Positions 43,545 through 53,100 of a stretch of 64,000 bases of DNA are shown here, piece after piece. The notes below the pieces were generated by a model, which was not told the origin of the DNA, did not search any database, and saw nothing but the letters and a program-made list of their open reading frames with translations. Both the position numbers and the translations under genes were made by a program. The stretch lies in NCBI GenBank assembly GCA_963970005.1, contig CAXAMN010004025.1:296351-360350 (forward strand), in the 5' to 3' direction. The stretch is from Durusdinium trenchii (lineage: Eukaryota; Sar; Dinophyceae; Suessiales; Symbiodiniaceae). Every line of letters begins with the position of its first letter. Position 1 is the first letter of the stretch.

Positions 43545-45589
43545 CGGACCACATCCAACAACCAATCCTGGTCCCATTTCCTGAAGAGTGGCCAGAAGTC
43601 ACCAACCTACAAGATCTCTTCAATGGCTGGGCAAACACGGGATTGGGCCAGTATTTGATGGATGACAAACCTGTCCTGGTTAGCCACATAACCCGGAACA
43701 TCACGATCAATGGCACACCCACCAAACATAGCAAACTTTTGAACACCTATGGTACGTTCACAGTACCACGATCACTGGATGGCTTTGCCAGGTCATCCTC
43801 CGAGTTTGTACCTGCTGCTCTGATTTGCCACCAAGGCCCGAGCCACAACACCGGCCACTATTTCGCCATCCTCATCTACAGGGATTTGATGTGGATAGCA
43901 GACGATGGCAAGCCCCCGATACACCTAGAGCGCTTGACACCACAGCTGGCCAGCCAAGTCACACAGGTGTGGGCTGTACACATCGACACCTTCAGGTCCA
44001 CCCAACAGGTGCTCCGTTCTTTGCCACCTCCTGAGGAACCTGATTTCGACCCTCCTCTACATCCCAGCCCAGAGAAGAAGGCAAGGCTTGAGCAGCACCA
44101 TAACAACCTGCATTTTGCAAATGTGACCCATTTTGGGCGCCAAGTGCTGGACTGGTACTGGTCCAGGCAAAGTGAAGTCTACGTAATGGTTGAAACACAC
44201 CTAGATCCACAGCAACATCAACAGACTTGCCAATACTTCTCCATTCGAGGCAGAACTGCCTTTGGAACACCTGCACAGGCAAATGAGAGCAACACAGGAT
44301 CACATGGTGGCATCTTGGCGCTTGCAGATCCTTCTTGTGGGCTAACGCCTTTGGAGTCCTACACGAACCAAGGATGCGGCTTTCAGGCATTTCTCTGGCA
44401 GGCAACAGAATGCACCATACTGGTTGCGGGCATCTACATGAAGACAGGTGAAACGCTCCAGAGTGACGTCAATGCCACGATCCTAGCCCGGCTCTCGGCA
44501 CTGGCCCAGGCCACGAATCACCCCTTTGTGCTGCTAGGGGATTGGCAAAACAGCCCAGGCAGCATCACCAGCACAGTGTTGCCATCCAAATTCCACTTTG
44601 AAGTGCTTTCACCAGATGCCAGCCTCCTGTCAGGGAATGTCATCGATTATGCCCTGATTCACACCAGTCTGGCCAGCACCACGTCACTCACCACAGAGTG
44701 GGCCATCCCTTGGCGGCCTCATGCACTCCTGTCGTACCACCTCAACATTGAAGAGGCCACCAAAGAGTACAGACAGATCCAGTACTTCCCACCGCTGCCA
44801 GCCACACCAGACATCGATTTCCGGCCATGGACCACCTACAAATCAACTGCCTATGAGCTGGACCTCTATGGAAATCCCGTCAATGAAACTGCCCAATCTT
44901 GGGCGGACTGGCTTTCATGCACTGAGCAGTACCTCTTGCAGGAGCACCCTTGGGCTGCTCAAGGCCGCGGCTCCAACCTCAGGGCCTGCCACAAACCATT
45001 GACGCCCACCACCACCGTCACTACGTGGAAAAGGGGGCGGCCAGCCTTCTGGGAACAATTGAGAGCCAGGTTCCAGCTGGCGCTCAAACAACCTCCACAG
45101 CAAGTACGTGGACCCACCAAAGACTTCATGCAGGCCACTGCTGATGCCTCCAAGCATTGGGTTGGCACTCCGACCTGGGGCCAATTCCTTGACACCTGCC
45201 ATCATTGGCATCGATACAAAGACAGCCATGCTGCAAAGTTGGTCAGCCACACCATTCACCATCAACTCCAACTAGCACAACAAGCTGCAAATGATGAGAG
45301 TCACCTCCAATACAAAGCATGGCTGACACAAGGATACACCAAACGCCTCAAAGGGCTTTTCCGGAGCCTTCGCAGCAGTGAGCTGGCTTGGGAGAGACCA
45401 TACCGCAATCTGCCGCCAGATGAACGAATGACCCAAAGGCTCAAAGATTGGGGACAGCTCTGGCAAATCAACCAAGACAACCAGCCACCAGAAAGGGATA
45501 TTCTCCAAGGCCTTGCCAGGAACCAAGTTCAACAGCTGGAGGCGCTCACCATCAGCCAGCTGACCTGGGCTCTTCGACACCCTGCCTGA
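43493..45589 (+). pseudogene. Copy C: USP-like His box, EEP endonuclease and linker
   Basis: 698 codons. The first part completes the USP fold. VLVSHITRNITING, then TFTVPRSLDGF, equals USP LVxHLKRF...VxFPxxLDL. ALICHQGPSHNTGHYFAILI equals the His box (His codon 43,856-43,858), and WIADDGKPP supplies the Asp (43,901-43,903). The EEP nuclease follows: MVETHLDPQ (Glu 44,192-44,194), SHGGILALADPS, LLGDWQNSPGS (Asp 44,540-44,542), GNVIDYALIHTSLA and PWRPHALLSY (final His). It would nick target DNA. The rest is a linker with WADWLSCTEQYLLQEHPWAA that runs up to RT. Confidence 0.9.
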
Positions 45590-46380
45590 TAAAGCTTGTG
45601 GACCAGATGCCGTAACAGCCCAATTGTTACGAACAGCGCCACCTCTAGCTGTCAAGGCCCTCCTGAAACTCTACCAAGAGATGGAGGAAAAGATACAGTT
45701 GCCAACACAGCAGCAAATGCACATGGTCGTCATGCTTCCCAAGAATGCGGCCAAAGAGCGACCCATCACACTGACCTCTCTGCTGTACAGGGTCTGGCGT
45801 CGGCTCCGCAAACCCCTGCTCGATGAGTGGCAGAAGCAACTTCCAGCAGACATGAACCACGACAAGGCCCGGCCCGGAGCACATGCGCTATATGTGGCAT
45901 TGGAAAGGCTGTTGCGACAAGAGGTCCACAGAGCCAACGGAAGACACGGAGTGACCTGCTTGGTGGACATGTCAACTTTCTACGACACCATCAATCTGCA
46001 ACAACTCCAGGCAGAGGCTCTCAAGCTGAACTACCCTCCTCTCATGCTTGAGATGGCACTCCAAGTTTACCATGGACCCAAAGCCATTGTGACAGAACAG
46101 GAAATGACACCATTCTTCACCGTCACCAATGGTGTGCCGGCAGGCTGCCCCCAGGCCTGCAACCCTGGCAGCAGACTCACCCAACCATTCACCTCTCTAG
46201 CTGGGTGGATGATGTTGGCTTTGACACCGCCAGACCCCCCAAGAAGCTGTAGCTGCCTACAGGGACTTGCATGGAAGACTTCTAAGCCTGGGCCTTCAAG
46301 TCAACCCCAAGAAGACAGCATTCGTTGCCACCGACAAAGCCACAGAGCGAGAACTCAAAGCTCTGCTGCAGGACGATGAA
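45590..46380 (+). pseudogene. Copy C: reverse transcriptase
   Basis: RT motifs in order: LPDKACGPDAV (motif 1), VVMLPKNAAKERPITLTSLL (motif 2), VTCLVDMSTFYDTI (motif A, Asp 45,966-45,968), VTNGVPAGCPQA (motif B). A deletion of roughly 60-70 bp after motif B shifts the frame. Motif C SSWVDDVGFD (Asp-Asp 46,208-46,213) is in the next frame, together with QVNPKKTAFVATD (motif D). The WVDD form replaces the usual (F/Y)ADD of LINEs. Confidence 0.9.
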
Positions 46381-48627
46381 CCACAAGTGGCACCAGTCAT
46401 GCGAGATCTGGGCATCGATCACCAAGCAGCCCGAAAACGGAGAATCCCTGTCATGAAACAACGCATCAGGAAGGCCACAGCCCGCAAAGTCAAGCTGCGC
46501 AGCTTGAAGATTCCAGCCCTCAAAGTCCGCCTGAGACTCCACCGAGGAGGCATACAACCGGTGGCATTGTGGGGTGTTGAGAGTCAAGGCCTGGCTCCAC
46601 GGTACAGAGCAGCCCTCCGCAATGGGATGGCCAAACATCTAGGACACCACACCGGAGGACTTCTTGATGTCACTTATGACATACATGCCAAAAGATACAT
46701 CGATCCCAGTGATCAAGTCCTGATCCAGCACATCAAAGCCATCCACCACCTCATCCAGGCCTGGCCACCAGACCAGATCCAAGCCCTGGAACAGGCATGG
46801 CGCCAGACATACCAACAACTCCAGGAGAAGCAGTACCCCTGGTACAGTGTTCGTGGGCCACTGGCGGCCACCATAGTCTACCTCCTTGAATGGGGATGGC
46901 AACCACAGGAACTGCTTCACTGGAACCGGCCCGAAACCAAGCTTCTGCTTGCACAGGACCTCCACCTACAAGCACCATGGTGGCAAATCGAGCGCACCCT
47001 CACTCAGGAGGCCCAATGGCAAAGAACCACCAGATTGGCCAGCAAACAGCACTATAACAACCTGCTGACAGGGTTGGACTGGCACACATACCGCCAAGTG
47101 CGCAAACAGCTCAAGCAGCAGCAGCAGCAGCATCACCTGGACACATGGGTACAGGCGGCCCTCCACTTCCGTGATGCACACCAGACCAAAAGCTGCCCAC
47201 TATGTGGAGTCCCTGCAACACCAAAACATGTGCTATGGTTGCGCAAGTGGCACAAAACCCAAAGCCATGATCCCATGCCGCCGGAATGGATGAACAGGAT
47301 CACCAGCCAAGAGGAAGAACCCTTATGGGCCCATGGGTGGATCCCACTTGAGCCGCAGGAAGCACGTACGGCAGCGCACCCTGTTCAAGGCCATGGCTGT
47401 TGGGCAAGCCTGCCTGTCATTCCACTCCAACAGCACACAGGCTGGGCCTTCACGCTGGATGCCACACCATCCACATACGACACTCGAAGCCAAATGTGGA
47501 TTTACGGCCTATGTGCTCACACCATGGAGCTGGGGCAACTGAAACGATTAGGCACCCTCACTGGAGTGGCCAAAAGCAGCCAAACTAAGATCCGTGCACT
47601 CCTGGCCGGACTAGTTGCACTCGCCAACCACACCAGCGACCACGTCAAAGTCATTGTGCAGCTAGCCACAGTATGGGAAGCTTGGCACTCCCCAAAGCAC
47701 CGCAGCCCGTACATGGACATCCTTGCTGAAGTACTACCCCATGACTTCCAAAGAGTCACGGTACTTTACATCAGCAAGAACACCAGAACACCGGATGCAC
47801 CAGCAAATGAGCCACAGCTCAGAAGGAGGCAACGAGATGCTGCCCTGGCTGCATGGGAAAGGGCAAAAACCTTCTATGATGCCAAGCAAGAAGAATGGCA
47901 AGAGACCCTGGATCAAGACCACAAACTGATCTACGAACATGCAGTCAACAGACTCAGCAAGATCTTTGCAGACAACATGCACTATGTGCACCAAAAAGCA
48001 CCTAGGCACCAGGGCAAACAGACAAAGCAATACAAAAAGGAGCTGGTGAACCGCTGCCGCAAACCGTGGGACGGCAATCATCATCACTGGGAGCCACATC
48101 AAAGAAGCGGCTATCAATGCCGCAGCTGCGGAATCAGGATGCATCAAAGTCTCACGACAGAAGTCCTGGAAGCCCGGCTGAACGAAGACTGCCCACAAAT
48201 GCTGATTGATGATGGTCCCACTACAGCAGAAGCAACAGCACCTCTCCCCAGGAAGCCAACCAGAGCTCAACAGATCAAAAGCCTCCTGGATCAACAACCG
48301 GAACACCCGAACCCGGGTCAGCACCAGCTTGCAGAAACCACGGGATACCTGAAATGCCTGGTATGTGGCATCAATATCCACAAGAGAGTCAATGAAGCCG
48401 CCTTCAACACCTTCATCCAGAGCCCCTGTGTCAACCAAGCCTACACTCAGGCACACACAGGCCACCCAAGCCATGCACTTTGGCAAACTGGGGAAAAGGT
48501 GAAGTGCACCCAATGTGGCACACACTGGAACTTGGATGGCGAGCTCCGTATCATCGCAACCCAAGCTCTCCACAAACCATGTAAAGGAGCTGGCGCCAAG
48601 GGCTCACCGCTCACCGCCCATCAGTGA
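46267..48627 (+). pseudogene. Copy C: RT thumb, zinc motif, RNase H-like and C-terminal zinc region
   Basis: 786 codons. After motif D come a basic block (RRIPVMKQRIRKATARKVKL), SCPLCGVPATPKHVLWLRKW with a following His (CPxC...H zinc motif as seen near LINE C-termini), GWAFTLDATPSTYD, RALLAGLVALANH, VTVLYISKNTRTPDAPANEP and RRRQRDAALAAWERA. The last four resemble RNase H strand 1, helix A, the strand before the His loop, and the last Asp. However, the helix A Glu is Ala here and in copy A, so activity is doubtful. The end has YQCRSCGIRMHQSL and YLKCLVCGINIHKRVN with KVKCTQCGTHWNLDG, two CxxC-based motifs. Confidence 0.85.
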
Positions 48628-48871
48628 CTTCTTCAAAAAGAAGCCAGACCAGTCCAGCAGCCACAGCTCTGACACCTCTCAGAAGCCGGCAGCTATGGAG
48701 GCAGTCTCAGCTTCCAGACCAACACCACAAAGACTCAGCTTCCCTACGGAACTAGATGAGCAAGAGCAAGCTGAACTCGCCCAGAGTCTGTCTGCTTTGG
48801 CCATGACACCCAGCCTCAATGCAGACAAGCCTGATGACGAAGAGCCTGGCTTTGCTGTTGACTTCTTCTAG
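48580..48871 (+). pseudogene. Copy C: C-terminal tail with PIP-box-like motif
   Basis: After a shift the frame reads RSPPISDFFKKKPDQ, then polar sequence and the acidic end DDEEPGFAVDFF with TAG at 48,869-48,871. Copies A and B have PPLPELFRKQ and TPLTEIFRKQ at the same place, and the tails FNVDFF and FTVDYF. DFFKKK resembles the hydrophobic-aromatic core of PCNA-interacting (PIP) motifs, without the leading Gln. Confidence 0.75.
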
Positions 48872-48976
48872 CTGCCGAAGGCCACCTGAGACGACCCTGA
48901 GGCACAGCTTAGCCGACACCGGCCAAAGGCCTGCGACAAACAAGCACCTCTAGCAAAAAATAAAATATAAAAAAAA

Positions 48977-49107
48977 ATACATACATACATACATACATAC
49001 CATACCATACCATACCATACCATACCATACCATACCATACCANNNNNNNNNNACCATACCATACCATACCATACCATACCATACCATACCATACCATACA
49101 TACATAC
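48977..49107. repeat. (CATA)n/(CATAC)n microsatellite with a 10-N assembly gap
   Basis: CATACATA then CATACCATAC units follow copy C. Ten Ns at 49,043-49,052 lie inside the repeat, so the true length is unknown. Confidence 0.95.
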
Positions 49108-49395
49108 GACAATCCGTTCGTGGCAATTAATAGATCGACTAGAGGTCTTTGACATGGCTCAACAGAAAAGGTTAAAAAGTCGTCGATAGAAACCAATGAT
49201 GTGCGGGTCCAAACTGACCAACGTTTTGAGTACACATCTCACAAATGTGGCACTAACCAGCTTCCATTGAAACCGTGCTAGGTCCAAGCAAACAAAATCG
49301 AGCGGGCCCGGCATTCTGAGCATCTTCGAAGTGAAGATGAACTTGCGTGTCACATCAGCCCGACAGCAAGGAGGATTCTCTGTCTCCAGGAGAGA

Positions 49396-49937
49396 TCAAG
49401 TCTCACCTTTCTCTGTCTCGTCCAACTCTCTCCCAATGAGATTGGCGAAAGCCCTTGGATGCCGCCGTGCAGAGCGTCCGAATCTCAGCACCCGGCGGTT
49501 GTTCCTCTCATGATCATAGCGCCCGGGTGGCAAGGGCAAATTCGCAGGAGCCTCTTGGTCTGGCCACTCCCAGGACTTGTAAACTGCCAGCTTGGATTCA
49601 TCAAAATCAACCTGGTCTTCCTCTGAGATGTCGAAGGGGAGTTCCGGAAGTTCCGGTTCAGCACTCTGGACCATCTGTACAGCCTTTTGCTCGTCAGGTT
49701 GATGGACTTGGGAGCGTTTGATACTCTTCGGGTTGGAACGTCCACGACGCGTGGTGGCCGCGAGAGCCTCGTCAGACCTGTCAGCTGGAACCACCTTGGA
49801 AAAGTTGGTCACTGCTGTGGCGCTGGCCGCACAGCCCATGGCACAGCAGAACGCAAGAACGAAGGCAAGCGTCACCCAAGGGTTGCTGAGCACACTTCTA
49901 GCCCAAATGCCCACGAAACGCATCCAGACATGTCGAC
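49396..49937 (-). CDS. Uncharacterised protein with N-terminal membrane segment and acidic linker
   Basis: An open frame from ATG 49,923 encodes MRFVGIWARSVLSNPWVTLA, then FVLAFCCAMGCAASATA, a single hydrophobic segment after a short basic start (signal peptide or anchor). It continues with KRSQVHQPDEQKAVQM, an acidic stretch (PELPELPFDISEEDQVDFDE) and a basic end (RRVLRFGRSARRHPRAFANL). A GTGAGA donor after GAGAAAG (about 49,408) suggests it continues downstream. An acceptor (AATTGCAG, 49,938) precedes it. It could be a first exon of its own gene or a differently framed last exon of the CNNM gene. No family is recognised. Confidence 0.55.
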
Positions 49938-49993
49938 CTGCAATTCGTTGCGTCTATCACTGTAGGCATCACTATCATGCTCATTCATCCTAC

Positions 49994-50121
49994 CTTTGGA
50001 ACCCTTCGACGTTTGCCTTCAGTCCCTGGTCGTTTTTCTGGGCTCCCTGCTCGCTCAGCAGGGCCATGAGGGTGGTGTCTTCACCGCACACAAATACCTC
50101 CCTCATGGCGAGAGCAAAGAG
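49994..50121 (-). CDS. CNNM gene, start of second CBS repeat
   Basis: Acceptor TTCTGTAG, 128 bp, GT donor after TTCCAAAG. The frame reads LFALAMREVFVCGEDTTLMA, then LLSEQGAQKNDQG. It joins in phase to the exon ending at 51,397. If spliced to 49,937 in phase, the protein would stop after about 12 more residues, leaving CBS2 truncated. More likely the 3' part is not correctly modelled. Confidence 0.65.
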
Positions 50122-53100
50122 CTACAGAAACCGGTCGCATCCGGTCGCATCGACGGAAACAAAACAGAGAACAGACGATCGACGTCTTGCACGTCCGTTT
50201 TGAATTGAAGCTGCCACATCAAAGAATGATAGGATCTGTAGGATGTGATGTAGAAGGGATGATAGATGTGGTGTGGGCGGGACTACAGAGCTTGCAGTAC
50301 AACATGTGGACAACACATGTGGCAGAACTGTTGATTTCACTGGTGGAATGAATGACTGAATGCCTTTGAACATGTGCAGCAGATCTTTTCCCTGCTTTGA
50401 AGCGAAGTGCAATCCAACTCGAGAAACCAGAAAGCTTTTGACCTGATCCTTGGCCTTGTCCCTTTCCGGAGGGTGAGCTGCCGCACCGTGCAGAAAGACG
50501 GGTCTAACCGAGGGTCCCTTTCTGCGCTTAGCCAAGCATCCGCTCACGACCCGCTTGCCGCAAGGCCTCGAGCAATTCACCCACCGTGGCCTCGGATTTC
50601 CGAATTATCACTCTCTGTTGTCACGGAAACACATTCATATAGCTCATGTCCTAAGGGGCGGGGAAGGATAGGGTGAGAAAGGATAGGGTGATCCATGTAT
50701 GTATTGGCCACGTACCAAAAATCTTTACTTGTGTTGCTGAATGAACTTGTAGAAAGAACACAAGAAATATCACCTTCGGTCTCTTGATGTTAGAAACACA
50801 TCAGCTTCATGTCCAAGGCACAGATCTACCGCGCACCTCTTCAAGGTGGTCGTACTCCTTAGGTTTCAGCCCTCGATAATGTGTGGGTCATGGCAAACCG
50901 GCGCCCGAAGGTTTCACCCAAAATTCACAGAATGGGACACCCTCAGGGCCTTCCACCCAAGGTGGAGAACTTCAGTCAAAATCTGCTCACGAAAACTGCA
51001 TTAATCTGGGTCGAAAAACTGTTTTCTGCAACGTGATCAGGGTGTCCGCACTGCATGTCTGCTATTGTTCTTTTCAGAACCGGATCCAACTAACAAATAT
51101 CCTGGACTTCTGTCCATCGCCTATGGCAAACCAAACTTTAGAGAAAGAAACCCCAAACATTCGGATGCTGTTAAGTTGGCTCAATTCCAGCAATCGGCCC
51201 CAAAGCAAAGCACTTCCTTCGAACGGGACACCATTCTGGTCGACTCAAACCCCCAGACTGTAAAAGCAAAAAACGCTTCAGATAGAATGATAGAACTGGT
51301 CAAAAAGTGTCTTCCAAGTCTTCCACGTGTCTGGTTTTCTAGGCTAGCCAAGTGCCTGGATCCAAAATTTGGCTAGACCTTCAAACATCTTCAAACCCAC
51401 GGATCTGCCCTCTTCCAACACCCAGAATCCGGGTCCCGAAGGGAGAGCAAGTCCTTGCAATGGAGTAAGCCCACCACCTGGAGAGATACAGTAGTCAGAA
51501 AGGTGTTGCAAAAGAGCTGCCGCTTTGTGATTGCTGTTTAAACAGTTGTTCTGCCTTTGTTGTACGTGGATTTGTATACTCATCATTGAGACGTTCTTTG
51601 TCTGTCCCTTCCTTTGTTGGTTGAAACGTTTGAAGACTTTGAAGACACTTATTCAAGTCACTTTCGTCTCGTGTCTCCTGCCTGTCCGGAGCTGGGTTCC
51701 ACAACTGGGAAGCGGCTGAAACCTTGTTGAACCACCTGTGCAATGAAGGCATAGTCCAAGATATCCTGTGCAAAAAAGGAAGGCGATTTGATGACATTCT
51801 AATCTCCAGGGTTCAGACTAGCCCCTATATAGAAAGGAAAGGACGAAATTTGAGAGACCAATATGGTAGTGCAAGGCTGGGAAGAAAAAATAGCGGAGCA
51901 CTTGTTGTTGAATGCCTGTAGCTTTCGTGGAGCTTGTATCAACGTGGAATAGATCAAGATCGGAGCACAGGATCAAGTGTTGAATGTTTGAGGTTTTCTC
52001 GACTATCCTGGCGCGGTGCTCTCTGGAGCGTCCCTGTTTGGTGGTCTACTTGAGAATCCGTGTAAAAATGAACGTCAGTGAAGACCAGGAGAAGGATGCC
52101 CGAAAGATGGTTTTTGGTTGTTTTGAAATGTGTTTCGGGCATCGTGCATCAGTGCGAAGCCCTTTGAAAAGCAGGGCTGGGAGAAAAAAAAGAGAGCACT
52201 CATTCTTGAATGGTTCGACGTAGATGAAGATCGGAGCACAGCACGAAGTGTTGAATGCTTTTAGTATTCTTGATTTGCTTGGTCCCTTGTTGGTGTTCTA
52301 TTTGAGAGTCCATGCAAAAATAAACGTCAGTAAACACCAGGAGAATGATGCCCGAAATGGTTTTTGTGGTTGCGTTGAAGTGTGTTTCGGGTATCGTGCA
52401 TCAATGCGAAGCCCTATAGAGAGCAGGGCTGGGAGGAAAAAATAGCAGAGCACCTATAGTTGAAAGCTTGTGGTTTCGTGGAGCTGGTATCACTGCGACT
52501 GAGATCAAGATCGGAGCACAGCATGAAGTGTTGAACGCTTGCAGCTTTCTTGCTTCTCCTCTTGCGGCGCTCTTATCCCCAAGCCTCTACCTCGCCCAAC
52601 TGGACATGCTCACATCGTTCGCTGCCAGAGCGTTCACTCTGTGTTGCTTGGTCCTTCTTGGTATGATCAGAGCTACACAGTCCCTATGCCCTGCTCAGGA
52701 CTAGAAAAATTGTTCCCAGACCCCTTCATGATGCTAATGATGCACAACTCGGCGTCCATTGCATCACTCGCATCACCAGACCCTATTTTCACTGCTTTTC
52801 TGACCCTCGCTTTGGAGCGCTCTCCCCCAGCAAGCTCCGCGTTCACCCTCTCCCCCTTAACTCACTTCGTTTGCTCTAAGAGCTCAAGCCTAGCCTATCG
52901 GCTGGCTTTCGTAATAGATATCTATCTATCTATCTATCTACCTATCTATATATATATATATTATATATATTATATATTATATATTATATTATATATATAT
53001 ATATGTGTGTGTGGCCTTTGCCGTATTCATGTTATTTTTTGCCAGTGCATCCGCTTCACTCCAATCTTGTCGTCAAATTTGCACCATTGATTAGCTTGAC

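Larger units (their letters stand above)
41562..48975 (+). mobile_element. Non-LTR retrotransposon with USP-like protease domain, copy C (best preserved)
   Basis: 7.4 kb from GGCTCAAG (41,562-41,569) to the A-rich 3' end, which runs directly into CATACATA. There are no long terminal repeats. Domains in order: N-terminal zinc motif, coiled coil, USP-like C19 domain, EEP endonuclease, RT, zinc motif, possible RNase H-like region, two C-terminal zinc motifs, PIP-box-like segment, acidic tail. Frameshifts at about 42,425, 43,530, 45,580, 46,160-46,210 and 48,580 break what was probably one or two long frames. RT plus EEP nuclease and an A-rich 3' end place it among LINE-type elements. I cannot assign the clade by eye. 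Confidence 0.93.

Noticed and set aside
49043..49052. Run of ten N as a possible biological feature
   Set aside because: An assembly gap inside (CATAC)n.
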